From positions 62,001 through 126,000 of the forward strand of contig CAWHLA010000006.1 in assembly GCA_963830065.1 (NCBI GenBank): a stretch of 64,000 nt of DNA, read 5' to 3'. This document shows, piece after piece, positions 41,681 to 50,067 of the stretch. This DNA is from JACCZR01 sp963830065 (lineage in GTDB: Bacteria; Actinomycetota; Thermoleophilia; Solirubrobacterales; Thermoleophilaceae). Position numbers and translations under genes: made by a program. The stretch's first letter is position 1. Each line of letters starts with the position of its first letter. The notes under the pieces are model-generated. The model saw only the letters and a list, made by a program, of their open reading frames with translations, did no database searches and was not told where the DNA came from.

Positions 41681-42624
41681 GCGTCGCCGTGCCGGTCATC
41701 TCCACCGACGAGGGCGAGCTGCTGCGCCACGCGCTGCCCACCGCGCTCGAACAGGAGGACGTCGAGGTGGTGGTGATCGACAACGCGTCGAGCGACTCCA
41801 CCGCCGCGGTGGCTGCCGAGCTGGGGGTGCGCACCGTTCGCCTGGACGAGCGCCACTCGTGGCCGCGGGCGGCCAACGCCGCGCTGCGCAGCGTGGCGGG
41901 CGACCCGGTGCTGTTCATGCAGCCCGACTGCTACCTCGAGTCGGGCTTCGTGGCAGCGGCGCGCAGGCGGCTGGACGCGCCGGGGGTGGGCTCGGTGGCC
42001 CCCAAGCTCCTGCGCACCCTCGGGCCCCGCCCCGAGCAGCGCCTGGACGCCATCGACGCCGCCGGCATGTCACTGGACCGCCGGCGCAAGAACGGGCTGG
42101 TGGGCCACGGCCGTCCCGCGCTCGGCTTCAGCCGCCCCGCCGAGGCCTTCGGCGCCGACGGCGCGGTGGCCCTGTATCGCCGCGAGGCCCTGGACGACGC
42201 TGCGGTCGAGGGGCAGGTGGTGGACGAGCAGCTGGAGGCCTGGGGCTCGGACGCCGACCTGGCCTGGCGACTGCGGGTGCTGGGGTGGCGCTGCGTCTAC
42301 GAGCCGGCGGCCACCGCCTACCACGTGCGCACCTTCAGCCCGTCGACCCGGAGCCGGATGCCGGACTGGGACCGGATGGTGCAGTTCCGCAACCGGCTGC
42401 TGATGATGGCCAAGAACGACCCGCTGGAGTCGCTGATGCGCGACCTGCCGGCCGTCGCCGCGTACGAGCTGGGGGCGCTCGGCTACGCCGTGGTGGTGGA
42501 GCGCGCTCTTCTACGCGGCTACGTCGAGGCGGCGCGGATGCTGCCGGACATGCTGCGCAAGCGGCGCGCGCTCCAGACGCGCCGCAAGGCCCTGCCGCCC
42601 TACGGGCTCGAGCCCCCGGGCTGA
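41677..42624 (+). CDS. glycosyltransferase family 2 (rhamnosyltransferase-like)
   Basis: A 315-residue GT2 protein. VAVPVISTDEGELL replaces the usual opening, VVVIDNASSDST is nucleotide-binding, and the metal-binding position reads LFMQPDCYLESGF (QPD instead of DXD, as in some rhamnosyltransferase-like enzymes). WGSDADLAWRLRVLGWRC is the acceptor region, followed by AYHVRTFSPSTRSRMP and a hydrophobic stretch near the C-terminus that may touch the membrane. Last of the four coupled GT2 genes. Confidence 0.83.
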   Translation: MSVAVPVISTDEGELLRHALPTALEQEDVEVVVIDNASSDSTAAVAAELGVRTVRLDERHSWPRAANAALRSVAGDPVLFMQPDCYLESGFVAAARRRLDAPGVGSVAPKLLRTLGPRPEQRLDAIDAAGMSLDRRRKNGLVGHGRPALGFSRPAEAFGADGAVALYRREALDDAAVEGQVVDEQLEAWGSDADLAWRLRVLGWRCVYEPAATAYHVRTFSPSTRSRMPDWDRMVQFRNRLLMMAKNDPLESLMRDLPAVAAYELGALGYAVVVERALLRGYVEAARMLPDMLRKRRALQTRRKALPPYGLEPPG

Positions 42625-42625
42625 C

Positions 42626-42631
42626 TACCCT
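42626..42631 (+). promoter_or_regulatory. -10 box TACCCT for WecG-type copy 2
   Basis: TACCCT ends 7 nt before the ATG at 42639 and begins just after the stop of the preceding GT2 gene, predicting a separate leaderless transcript. Confidence 0.45.
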
Positions 42632-42638
42632 GGGCGCC

Positions 42639-43391
42639 ATGGCGGCCTCGGCGCCCACGCGCCTGTTCGACATCGACGTGCAGACGGCGCCGCCCGCCGA
42701 GCTGCTGCGCCGCATCATCGGATTCGCCGCCGACGGCCGCAGCCATCACGTGAGCTACGTGAACGCCCACGTGCTCAACCAGGCCAACGGCGATGCCGCC
42801 CTGCGCAAGGCGCTGCAGGGATCCGACCTCGTCTACTGCGACGGCTACGGCGTCCGCCTGGCCGCCCGCCTCATCGGCCTGCCCGTGCCCCACCGCATGA
42901 CCGGCGCGGATTGGATCTGGGGGGTGGCCAGCCTGTGTCAGGAGCGTGGCCTGTCCCTATACCTGCTGGGCTCGGACCCGGGCTCGGCCAATGATGCGGG
43001 CGCCGCGCTGCGCCGCTGGTACCCCGCGCTGGACATCCGCGGCACCCACCACGGCTACTTCGACCTGGGCAGCCCCCACTCAGAGCGGGTGCTGGAGGAC
43101 ATCGCCGCCAAGGAGCCCGACATCCTGCTCGTGGGCATGGGCACGCCGCTGCAGGAACGCTGGGTCGAGCACTACGCCGACCGGCTCGAGGTACCCGTGG
43201 TGTGGACCGTGGGCGCGCTGTTCGACTACCTCTCCCACCGGGTCCCCCGCGCACCCCACTGGCTGGCCGATCACGGCCTGGAGTGGGTGTTCCGCCTGGC
43301 GCTCGAGCCGCGCCGGATGTGGCGCCGCTACCTCCTGGGCAACCCCGCCTTCCTGACCCGCGTCTGGAGCGAGCGCAAGGGCGGTCGGTGA
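42639..43391 (+). CDS. WecG/TagA/CpsF-family glycosyltransferase (GT26), copy 2
   Basis: A 250-residue GT26 enzyme: VSYVNAHVLNQAN, YCDGYGVRLAARLIG with the catalytic Asp in place of the usual PDG, RMTGADWIWG, LLVGMGTPLQERWVE and VGALFDYLSHRVPRAPHWLADHGLEWVFRL. It is only distantly similar to the copy at 15441. Members add a second sugar to a polyprenyl-PP-linked primer, so two GT26 enzymes suggest two separate lipid-linked glycans. GTGA overlap with the next gene. Confidence 0.86.
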   Translation: MAASAPTRLFDIDVQTAPPAELLRRIIGFAADGRSHHVSYVNAHVLNQANGDAALRKALQGSDLVYCDGYGVRLAARLIGLPVPHRMTGADWIWGVASLCQERGLSLYLLGSDPGSANDAGAALRRWYPALDIRGTHHGYFDLGSPHSERVLEDIAAKEPDILLVGMGTPLQERWVEHYADRLEVPVVWTVGALFDYLSHRVPRAPHWLADHGLEWVFRLALEPRRMWRRYLLGNPAFLTRVWSERKGGR

Positions 43392-45301
43392 GCGAAACCG
43401 CCGAACGCCGCCCTCGGGCGGGGGCGGTGGCGGCGGTCATCGGCGCGGGAGCGCTGATCGGGCTCTACCTGGCGGGCCGCGCCGGGGTGCACCACATCGG
43501 TGTCGACGGACTGGCCGACACTGTCCTGGCCGCCGTGCGCGCGGGGGCCGCCGCCGGGCTGCTGTTCGGACTCTGCGGCTTCCCGCTCACCCGCAGGCTC
43601 CTACCCCGCGACCTGCGCGAGCAGGAGGCGCTGTGGGTGCTCCCGGTCGGAGCCTGTGCGGCTGGGCTCGCCCTGACCCTGCTCGGGTTCGCCGGGAGCC
43701 CGTTCCGGCTCTCGCTGGGCCTCGTGCTGATCGCCGGGGGGGTCGCCACCGTGCTCTCCCTGCGGCGACAACCGCCCAGCTTCCGCGCGCCACGCGCGGA
43801 CCTCGTGCTACCCGTGGCCGTCGCAGCACTGCTCGCTGCGGTGGCGCTGGTTCCCTTCTTCCTCGCGGGCTTTCCCACCGCCACGGGCGTGGGTTCGGAC
43901 TCCCACATGGCAGCCGGCACCGCCGAGTTCCTGCGCCATCACCATCCGCTGGCGGAGGGACCCGACGGCCCGGTCGACCAGATGCCGGTGCTGTGGCGCT
44001 CCAAGCACCCCATCTACTACGCCCTGTCCGGGGTCGCCGAGCTCTCCGGGCTCGAGACCTGGGAGGCGCTCGCCCCCGTCGCCGTGCTCGTGCTCTCGCT
44101 CACGGCGGTGGGCTGGTTCCTACTCGCCTCGCGCCTGCTCAGCGCGCCGCTGTACACCGCCGTCGCCGCCATGGCGATCGCCGGCCTCGACCGCATGGTC
44201 CTGCACACCGGCACCCACATCTACTTCAACCAAACCTGGGGCTACTTCACGCTCCCCTTCGCCCTGATCCTCGCCTGGTGGGTGGCCACACGCCCGAGCC
44301 GCGGGACGGTCGCCGCGCTCCTCCTCTTCCTGGCCGTCGGCGCTTTCGCGTACCCGCTGGCCCTGCCCATACCGGTGCTGGCCCTCGCCGTGTTCGTGGC
44401 GCTCGGGTCGCGGGAGCGGCTGGGCTGGGTCAGAAGGTTGTGGCAGGGCCCACGCTCGCTTCTCTGGATCGTGCCCGTCGGCGTGCTGCTGGCCGTACCC
44501 GCCCTCGGAGTAGCCGAAAAGGCGGTGAGCGCAGCCGGGGTGGTGACCGGAGCGAGCTCGCTGCGGCCTTGGGCCGGCGACCTCACGTACTTCGTCCCCG
44601 CCCACCAGTTCCTCGCCCTGCCCTCCCCGACGCTGTGGTGGCTGTTCGCCGCTGTGATGGCGGGGCTGGCCGTGTGGCTGCTTCGAGACCTGCCGAGGCC
44701 ATTGGCCGTGGGCCTCGGCGCCGTGCTTGTGGTCTTCTTCGCGGCGGGAGCGTTCTTCCGCCAGCGCGAGTTCGGTCAGTACTTCGAGTTCAAGGCCCTC
44801 GCCTTCGTCGCTCCCCTGCTGTTGGTGATCGCCTGCTCGGCTGCGGGACGCCTCAGGACCGTGGGCCCGCTGGTGGTGGTGGTGTTCGTGGGATCCGCCG
44901 CGCTGGCGGCCCAGCCCGAGGTGGCGCGGGCGGGCAAGTCGCTGTCTGCTGATCAGGTCGAGCTGCGCCGGTGGATGGCCGAGCTGCCTCCCAACGCCTC
45001 TGTTCGGCTTGACGTGCGTCCCGGAGCCCAGCTGTGGACGGCCTACATGATGTCCGCTCGGAGGCTGTGCAGCCTCCGCCCCATCGTAGGCACGCAGTAC
45101 CCCCACGTGCCCTACTCGCGCAAGGCGGACTACGTGGTAGTCGAACGCAAGGTGCTGCCGGCGTTTGGCGGGCGGGCGCTCGACTCTGTCGGTCCCCCCC
45201 TGCGCCGCAATGGCGAGTTCGTGCTGTACCGGGTGCGCCCGAACGTGCCCGGGCCCGACCGCTGTTCCCGCCGCATGGTCCAGACCGTCACGAGCGCCTA
45301 G
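43388..45301 (+). CDS. large polytopic membrane protein, possible GT-C-type transferase
   Basis: A 637-residue protein with about 14 predicted membrane helices, mostly Ala/Leu/Val/Gly, and a soluble C-terminal part of about 120 residues. An early outer loop, GVGSDSHMAAGTAEFLRHHHP, holds an acidic/His cluster where GT-C enzymes keep a catalytic Asp/Glu, and FYFNQTWGYFTLPFALIL-like helices follow. I do not recognise a family. A role in transferring a polyprenyl-linked sugar is inferred from topology and coupling to the GT26 gene (GTGA). Codon use is slightly less GC-biased than its neighbours. Confidence 0.7.
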   Translation: MSETAERRPRAGAVAAVIGAGALIGLYLAGRAGVHHIGVDGLADTVLAAVRAGAAAGLLFGLCGFPLTRRLLPRDLREQEALWVLPVGACAAGLALTLLGFAGSPFRLSLGLVLIAGGVATVLSLRRQPPSFRAPRADLVLPVAVAALLAAVALVPFFLAGFPTATGVGSDSHMAAGTAEFLRHHHPLAEGPDGPVDQMPVLWRSKHPIYYALSGVAELSGLETWEALAPVAVLVLSLTAVGWFLLASRLLSAPLYTAVAAMAIAGLDRMVLHTGTHIYFNQTWGYFTLPFALILAWWVATRPSRGTVAALLLFLAVGAFAYPLALPIPVLALAVFVALGSRERLGWVRRLWQGPRSLLWIVPVGVLLAVPALGVAEKAVSAAGVVTGASSLRPWAGDLTYFVPAHQFLALPSPTLWWLFAAVMAGLAVWLLRDLPRPLAVGLGAVLVVFFAAGAFFRQREFGQYFEFKALAFVAPLLLVIACSAAGRLRTVGPLVVVVFVGSAALAAQPEVARAGKSLSADQVELRRWMAELPPNASVRLDVRPGAQLWTAYMMSARRLCSLRPIVGTQYPHVPYSRKADYVVVERKVLPAFGGRALDSVGPPLRRNGEFVLYRVRPNVPGPDRCSRRMVQTVTSA

Positions 45302-46007
45302 CCAGGAGCAGCAGCGTGTGCCCGAACGGGGCGGCGCGTGGGCGCGATCCCAGCGGCCCGTCGAGGCGGTGCAGCGCCCGCTGGACACCGGGCGGCAGCC
45401 GTCGCCACGAGTAGGTGACCGCGTGTAGCTCGGGCTCAAGGCCCGCGGCGCGTGCGTCGGCCTCCAGCCTCCGGGGCGAGAGCGGGATGTCGTCGGGCGT
45501 GCCGTGCACCTTGGTCCCCAGACCCACCCGGTTGGCCAGCCCCAGGCCCGCCCCCACCGGGTGCCACGAGCCGGGCTCCACCGCCACCAGCGCGCCGCCC
45601 GGACGCAGCAGCCGCTTCGCCTCCTCCAGCGCCGGCATCAGGGAACCCTGGTAGGCGATGTGGTGCAGCACCAGCCGGTAGAGCACGACGTCATAGCTGC
45701 CGTTCTCCAGCCGGTCGAGCTCGCCGCCACGCCCGGCGAACCCGTCGTCGAGGTCGCCGGCGTCCACCAGCAGGTCGATCCACGACTGCTCCAGCTCCAC
45801 CCCGGTCATGTGCCAGGCGGGCTTGGGGAACAGGTGGCGGCCCGGGTGCCACCCGCAGCCCACCGAGAGCACCCGGCCTCCGTCCATCCCCAACCGCCCC
45901 GCCAGGATCTCCTGCTCGCGCTGGCGGATGCGGTCGTAGTGCAGCTCGAGGGTCGCCTCGTCGGAGACCCGGTCGAGCAGGTTGTCCTCCTCGTAGGGCT
46001 CGCTCAC
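45288..46007 (-). CDS. class I SAM-dependent methyltransferase of the ABC-exporter operon
   Basis: A 239-residue methyltransferase. RVLSVGCGWHPGRHLF is the SAM motif (the second GxG replaced by GWHPG), MTGVELEQSWIDLL the acidic ribose site, and YDVVLYRLVLHHIA motif II/III. It is the last gene of the minus-strand operon permease-ATPase-small protein-GT4-methyltransferase; the GTG start overlaps the GT4 stop by 4 nt. Terminal methylation is a known chain-length signal in some Wzm/Wzt O-antigen systems, so such a role is conceivable but unproved. Convergent overlap of 14 nt with the membrane-protein gene. Confidence 0.83.
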   Translation of the reverse strand: MSEPYEEDNLLDRVSDEATLELHYDRIRQREQEILAGRLGMDGGRVLSVGCGWHPGRHLFPKPAWHMTGVELEQSWIDLLVDAGDLDDGFAGRGGELDRLENGSYDVVLYRLVLHHIAYQGSLMPALEEAKRLLRPGGALVAVEPGSWHPVGAGLGLANRVGLGTKVHGTPDDIPLSPRRLEADARAAGLEPELHAVTYSWRRLPPGVQRALHRLDGPLGSRPRAAPFGHTLLLLARRS

Positions 46008-47017
46008 CGCGCCAGCGCGCCCTCGACGAAGGACACGATCCGCTCCTCCACCCGCTCGGGGGCGTACGCCTCCAGCCGGGCGCGGCCCCGGGCGGCCAGC
46101 TCCTCACGCAGCGGCGCGTCGGTGATCGCGCTCAGCATCAGCTCGGCGGCCATCGCGGGATCGAACGGCTCGTCCGCCCACAGCACGGCGTCACCGCCCA
46201 CCTCGGGCATGCCCCCGGCAGGCCGGGCCACCACCGGGAGCCCGAACGCAAACGCCTCGAGCAGCGGCACGCAGAAGCCCTCGTGCTCGGAGGTCGACAG
46301 CAGCACGTCCGCGGCCTCGTAGGCGGAGTTCAGATCGGCCTGGCCCAGGCCTCCGGCGATCGTCACCCCGTCGCCGGCCCAGCTCTCGACCGCGGCGCGG
46401 TACCCACTCGACAGCGGCTCCCCCACGCACACCATGCGCGCGTCGAGCTCGCGGCCCAGGAGCTCGAAGGCCTGCAGCGCGAGGTCGTGGCGCTTGTTCG
46501 GGACCAGCCGGCCCACCACCAGCACCAGCGGCCCGTCGCCGTCGGGCGCCCGCCCCCGCGGCTCGAGCCGGCGCGGGTCCTGGAGGATCGGCACCACCTC
46601 TGCGCCCTCGCCCAGCTCCCGCGCGTTGAACTCCGACACCCCCGCCAGGGCGTCGGCCGCCTGCACGTAGATCGGCAGCTCTCGGCGGCCGAGAGCACAC
46701 GCCACCGCCGCAAAGGCCCCGTGGTGCCACAGGTAGCGCGCGGGCGTGACGTTGTGGTGCACGAGCGCGAGCCGCCACGGTCCCCCCAGCAGCTCGCGCA
46801 GCCGGGGCGCGTAGGCGGAGTAGTGGATCACCAGCAGGTCGCCGGCCTGGGGACGCAGCTGCTCGATCGGCTTCACGTCGGCCCGCGGGTCTACGTAGAC
46901 CGCGTGGACGTCCCCCGGCAGGCCGTGCTCGGCCAGCACCCGCCGCCAGGCCAGCGCCTGGCCGCTGACCGCGTCGTAGGGGCCCGCGGCCGAGAGGACC
47001 TGGTGGACCCGGGTCAA
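46004..47017 (-). CDS. glycosyltransferase family 4 of the ABC-exporter operon
   Basis: A 337-residue GT-B enzyme. VHQVLSAAGPYDAVSGQAL is the acceptor-domain opening, LALVHHNVTPARYLWHH a conserved middle segment, LVLVVGRLVPNKRHDLAL starts the donor domain, and SEHEGFCVPLLEAFAFGLPVVA is the EX7E site. It resembles GT4 proteins commonly found next to Wzm/Wzt genes. The start is TTG 47017, making a TTGA overlap with the small-protein stop. Sugar unknown. Confidence 0.86.
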   Translation of the reverse strand: MTRVHQVLSAAGPYDAVSGQALAWRRVLAEHGLPGDVHAVYVDPRADVKPIEQLRPQAGDLLVIHYSAYAPRLRELLGGPWRLALVHHNVTPARYLWHHGAFAAVACALGRRELPIYVQAADALAGVSEFNARELGEGAEVVPILQDPRRLEPRGRAPDGDGPLVLVVGRLVPNKRHDLALQAFELLGRELDARMVCVGEPLSSGYRAAVESWAGDGVTIAGGLGQADLNSAYEAADVLLSTSEHEGFCVPLLEAFAFGLPVVARPAGGMPEVGGDAVLWADEPFDPAMAAELMLSAITDAPLREELAARGRARLEAYAPERVEERIVSFVEGALAR

Positions 47018-47316
47018 TCCCCGCGCTCGAGCCGCCGCAGGTGCTCGACCACCGCGACGTTGAAGCGGGTCTGCTGGGCCTCGAGCTCGAGCTGCTGCTG
47101 GCGCAGGAGGCGCAGGAGCAGCCGCTTAAAGCCGGTCACCGGCGCGCCCAGGCGGCGGGTGGAGTAGACGCCGGCCGGGTCGACGTGGATGCGCGCCCAG
47201 CGCTCGAGGTCGTCCAGGTCCGGCTCGCCGATCGTGCCCTCAAGCGCGCCGGGGCCCGGTGCCGGGTGGCGCTTTGCCCGCTCTCGCGCGCGCTCCACCG
47301 CCTCCTCGGGGGTCAT
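47014..47316 (-). CDS. small coiled protein between Wzt and a glycosyltransferase
   Basis: A 100-residue, largely helical, charged protein with no named domain. MTPEEAVERARERAKRH begins it; the centre has a WARIHVDPAGVYSTRRLG stretch, and the end (FKRLLLRLLRQQQLELEAQQTRFN) is a likely amphipathic coiled coil. Similar helical leaders occur at the N-termini of glycan methyltransferases and glycosyltransferases in ABC-type O-antigen loci, so this may be a free-standing version that docks enzymes to the exporter. The ATG at 47316 gives an ATGA overlap with the ATPase stop. Function unknown. Confidence 0.68.
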   Translation of the reverse strand: MTPEEAVERARERAKRHPAPGPGALEGTIGEPDLDDLERWARIHVDPAGVYSTRRLGAPVTGFKRLLLRLLRQQQLELEAQQTRFNVAVVEHLRRLERGD

Positions 47317-48485
47317 CGCAGCGGCTCCCTCTCTCGTACCTGCCACTCGCCGCGGAGGTCGACCAACCCCTCGGCCTCGAAGGTCTCGGACACCGACAGC
47401 CGGGCCAGGCGGTCCAGCGTGCCCGCGGGCGGGGCGTCGTGCTCGCCCGCGCCCACGACGAGGTCGTAGTCCCCACCCAGCAGGCCGAGCTGGGGGATCT
47501 CGTAGACGACCTCGGTCTCGCCCTCGATCGCGCCGAGCGTGGTGTCGGTGCGAAACAGCCGGGCGCCGTCGACGTCGCGCATCTCGATCGCGACCACCGC
47601 CCGCTCAGCGGGGCCGGCCACGGTCAAGGCGACCCGCACCGTCTCGCCCGGCCGGAACGCCGCGCGCGCCCGGTCCTCGCCGTCGCGTAGCTGGAGCCCG
47701 GTCACGTCCACCCCCGTGCCGCGGCGCTCACGCTTGGCGTCGTCGGGCCCGGCGCCGAGCAGCCGGTGGTAGAAGAGCAGCCCCTCGGCGGTGGCCCCGT
47801 CGAACCGCACCTGGCCGCCGTCCAGAACCACCACGCGCCGGCACACGCGCTCGATCGCGCTCGGGTCGTGGGAGACCAGCACCAGCGTGGCGCCCTCGTC
47901 CATCCGCTCCGCGATCCGCCGCAGGCACTTGCGCTGGAAGCTCTCGTCGCCCACGGCGAGCACCTCGTCGATCAGCAGCACGTCCACGTCCAGGAAGGCG
48001 GCGATCGAGAAGCCGAGCCGCAGGTACATGCCCGCGCTGTAGGCCCGCACCGGCACGTCCATGAACTCCCCGAGCTCCGAGAAGGCGACGATGTCGTCCA
48101 GCCGCTCCTCGATCTCCTCGCGCTCGAAGCCGTGCAGGGCGCCGTTGAGGAACACGTTCTCGCGCCCGCTGAAGTCCGCGCCGAACCCGGCGCCGAGCTC
48201 GAGCAGGGACACCACCCGGCCGCCGCACTCCGCGCGGCCCGAGTCCAGCGGCACGATCCCCGCCAGGCACCGAAGCGTCGACGTCTTGCCCGCGCCGTTG
48301 CGGCCCACCAGGCCGACCGCCTCGCCGGGCTCGACGTGCAGCGTCACGTCGTCCAGGGCAGCTACCCGCGGGCCGTTGCGCCGGCCGCGGCGGACGAACA
48401 GCTCCTTGAGCGTGCGCGCCCGCTCCTCGGGGTGCAGCAGGAACGAGCGGCTGGCCCGCTCCAGCACGACCTCGCCCGGCCTCAC
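47313..48485 (-). CDS. wzt: polysaccharide ABC transporter ATP-binding protein (Wzt/TagH type)
   Basis: A 390-residue ATPase that powers export of lipid-linked glycan. Walker A is GRNGAGKTS, the ABC signature YSAGMYLRLGFS is the variant specific to polysaccharide exporters, and Walker B is VLLIDEVLAVGD, followed by SHDPSAIERVC. Residues from about 250 form a separate C-terminal beta domain (FRPGETVRVALTV ... LGGDYDLVVG) like the carbohydrate-binding domain of Wzt, which reads the chain end before export. The GTG at 48485 overlaps the permease stop by GTGA. Confidence 0.88.
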   Translation of the reverse strand: MRPGEVVLERASRSFLLHPEERARTLKELFVRRGRRNGPRVAALDDVTLHVEPGEAVGLVGRNGAGKTSTLRCLAGIVPLDSGRAECGGRVVSLLELGAGFGADFSGRENVFLNGALHGFEREEIEERLDDIVAFSELGEFMDVPVRAYSAGMYLRLGFSIAAFLDVDVLLIDEVLAVGDESFQRKCLRRIAERMDEGATLVLVSHDPSAIERVCRRVVVLDGGQVRFDGATAEGLLFYHRLLGAGPDDAKRERRGTGVDVTGLQLRDGEDRARAAFRPGETVRVALTVAGPAERAVVAIEMRDVDGARLFRTDTTLGAIEGETEVVYEIPQLGLLGGDYDLVVGAGEHDAPPAGTLDRLARLSVSETFEAEGLVDLRGEWQVREREPLR

Positions 48486-49258
48486 AGCACCACCGCGAGC
48501 TCGCGCCCCAGGCGGCGGAAGCACAGCCAGCCGAGGCCCAGCGCGCCCAGCCCGGCCACCAGTAGGTAGGCGAAGTGACCGAGCGACGGCGCCGTCCCCG
48601 CGTACAGCAGCTCACGCACCGCGCTGACGAACGGCGCGATCGGGTTGCCCCACTCGAGCAGGTCGCCGAGCCACTGGCGGCTGCTGACGCCGGGCAGGTC
48701 GTCCACCCGCAGGAAGATCGGCGTGACGAAGAACCACGGCAGCAGCACCGCCGCCACCACGGGCTCGACGTCGCGGTAGTGCGCGTGCAGCACAGACACG
48801 GCCATGGAGAGGCCGAGGACGAAGGCGAACAGCAGCGCCACCACGAGCGGCAGCACCAGCAGGCCCGGCTCGAGGCTGCCCCGGATCGCGATGGCCACCG
48901 GCGCAAGCAGAGCCAGCATCACCAGGAAGGTGGCCAGCTGCACCACGGCCGTCGAGGCCGGAATGGTGACCCGGGGGAACTTCACCTTCTTCACCAGCGA
49001 GGAGTTCTGCTCCATGCTCGGCGCGGCCGCCAGCATGGCCTGCGCGAAGAACACCCACACGATCATCCCGGCCACCACGAACAGCGGGTAGTCGGGGATG
49101 TCGGCGACCTTCAACAGCACGCTGAAAACGAGCAGGTAGGCGCCCATCAGGACGATCGGGTTGATCAGGTACCAGAGCAGCCCCAGCGCGGAGCCCTTGT
49201 ACTTCTGGCGCAGCTCACGGCGCACCATCTGCTCGAACAGGAAGCGGTAGCGCATCAC
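48482..49258 (-). CDS. wzm: polysaccharide ABC transporter permease (Wzm/TagG type)
   Basis: A 258-residue ABC-2 permease with six predicted helices. RYRFLFEQMVRRELRQKYKGSALG is the conserved N-terminal amphipathic start, LWYLINPIVLMGAYLLVFSV the first helix, and PWFFVTPIFLRVDDLPG the late loop typical of polysaccharide exporters. It forms the membrane channel with the ATPase encoded next. The start is GTG 49258 (or ATG 49255); a TAGGCT box ends 9 nt upstream of the former. First gene of a five-gene operon. Confidence 0.88.
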   Translation of the reverse strand: MMRYRFLFEQMVRRELRQKYKGSALGLLWYLINPIVLMGAYLLVFSVLLKVADIPDYPLFVVAGMIVWVFFAQAMLAAAPSMEQNSSLVKKVKFPRVTIPASTAVVQLATFLVMLALLAPVAIAIRGSLEPGLLVLPLVVALLFAFVLGLSMAVSVLHAHYRDVEPVVAAVLLPWFFVTPIFLRVDDLPGVSSRQWLGDLLEWGNPIAPFVSAVRELLYAGTAPSLGHFAYLLVAGLGALGLGWLCFRRLGRELAVVL

Positions 49259-49267
49259 GCCGCGAAA

Positions 49268-49273
49268 AGCCTA
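49268..49273 (-). promoter_or_regulatory. -10 box TAGGCT for the ABC exporter operon
   Basis: TAGGCT on the minus strand ends 9 nt before the GTG at 49258, predicting leaderless mRNA for the five-gene exporter operon. Confidence 0.45.
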
Positions 49274-49343
49274 GACCGGAGCCAGGCGCCTCCGGCCCGG
49301 AGCAGGCCCCGGCTCGCGCACAGGGACGCGCGTGCATCCTCCA

Positions 49344-49371
49344 GAAAGTTCTCAGCCGCCTGACGACTTTC
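49344..49371. repeat. palindromic repeat, copy 3 (degenerate)
   Basis: GAAAGTTCTCAG and CTGACGACTTTC flank the loop CCGC, like copies 1 and 2 but with one mismatched pair and one G-T pair in the arms. Unlike the others it lies between divergent genes (exporter operon and the methyltransferase at 49417), so a terminator role is less obvious. The rest of the 158-nt gap shows only the -10 box at 49268 and a weak TAGAAC at 49403-49408. Confidence 0.65.
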
Positions 49372-49416
49372 GGAACCGCACGCGCCCTCTGCGCCGCGAC
49401 CGCTAGAACCTCACCG

Positions 49417-50067
49417 ATGGCCGAAGGCTCCCAGCAGCCCGTGTACGGGCTGGCCCGCCAGGGCTGGCGGACGCGGCTGGCCGAGCGCGTCGCGCGGCGC
49501 TCGCGGCGCCAGCGGCGCGAGCTGTTCCGCCGGCTGATGGCACCGCTGCCGAGCGAGCGCATCCTCGACGTCGGCTCGGGCGAGACCGGCCTGGCCGGGC
49601 TGGAGCCCGAGCTGGACGTGACCGGCACCGACCGCGTGGACCGCCCGGAGTACCCGGGGCGCTTCCTGCGCGCCGACGGCCGCGGGCTGCCGTTCGCCGA
49701 CGGCGAGTTCGACGTGGCCTACTCGAACTCGGTGATCGAGCACGTGGTCGAGCCCGCCGACCGGCGCGCGCTGGCCAATGAGCTCGCCCGGGTGGGAGGG
49801 CGGTACTTCGTCCAGACCCCCAACCGCTGGTTCCCGGTCGAGCCCCACGCGCTGCTGCCGCTGGTGCACTGGCTGCCGCGGCGCGTCGGCCGCCGGCTGT
49901 GGAACCTCGGCGTCTCCGACGACCCCTTCGACGAGACGCTGCTGCTCGACGCCGGGGAGCTGCAGCAGCTGTTCCCCGACGCCACCATCGTGCGCGAGCG
50001 GATGGGCCCGCTCACCAAGTCGCTGGTCGCGGCGGGGCCGGCTACCAGGCTCCCCGCGAGCGGATGA
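49417..50067 (+). CDS. class I SAM-dependent methyltransferase
   Basis: A 216-residue Methyltransf_11-type protein. ERILDVGSGETGLAG is the SAM motif, LPFADGEFDVAYSNSVIEHV motifs II/III, and RYFVQTPNRWFPVEPH a segment frequent in polysaccharide-cluster methyltransferases. ATG start at 49417. The 3' end overlaps the convergent phosphoglycosyltransferase by 26 nt. The acceptor is unknown. Confidence 0.83.
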   Translation: MAEGSQQPVYGLARQGWRTRLAERVARRSRRQRRELFRRLMAPLPSERILDVGSGETGLAGLEPELDVTGTDRVDRPEYPGRFLRADGRGLPFADGEFDVAYSNSVIEHVVEPADRRALANELARVGGRYFVQTPNRWFPVEPHALLPLVHWLPRRVGRRLWNLGVSDDPFDETLLLDAGELQQLFPDATIVRERMGPLTKSLVAAGPATRLPASG

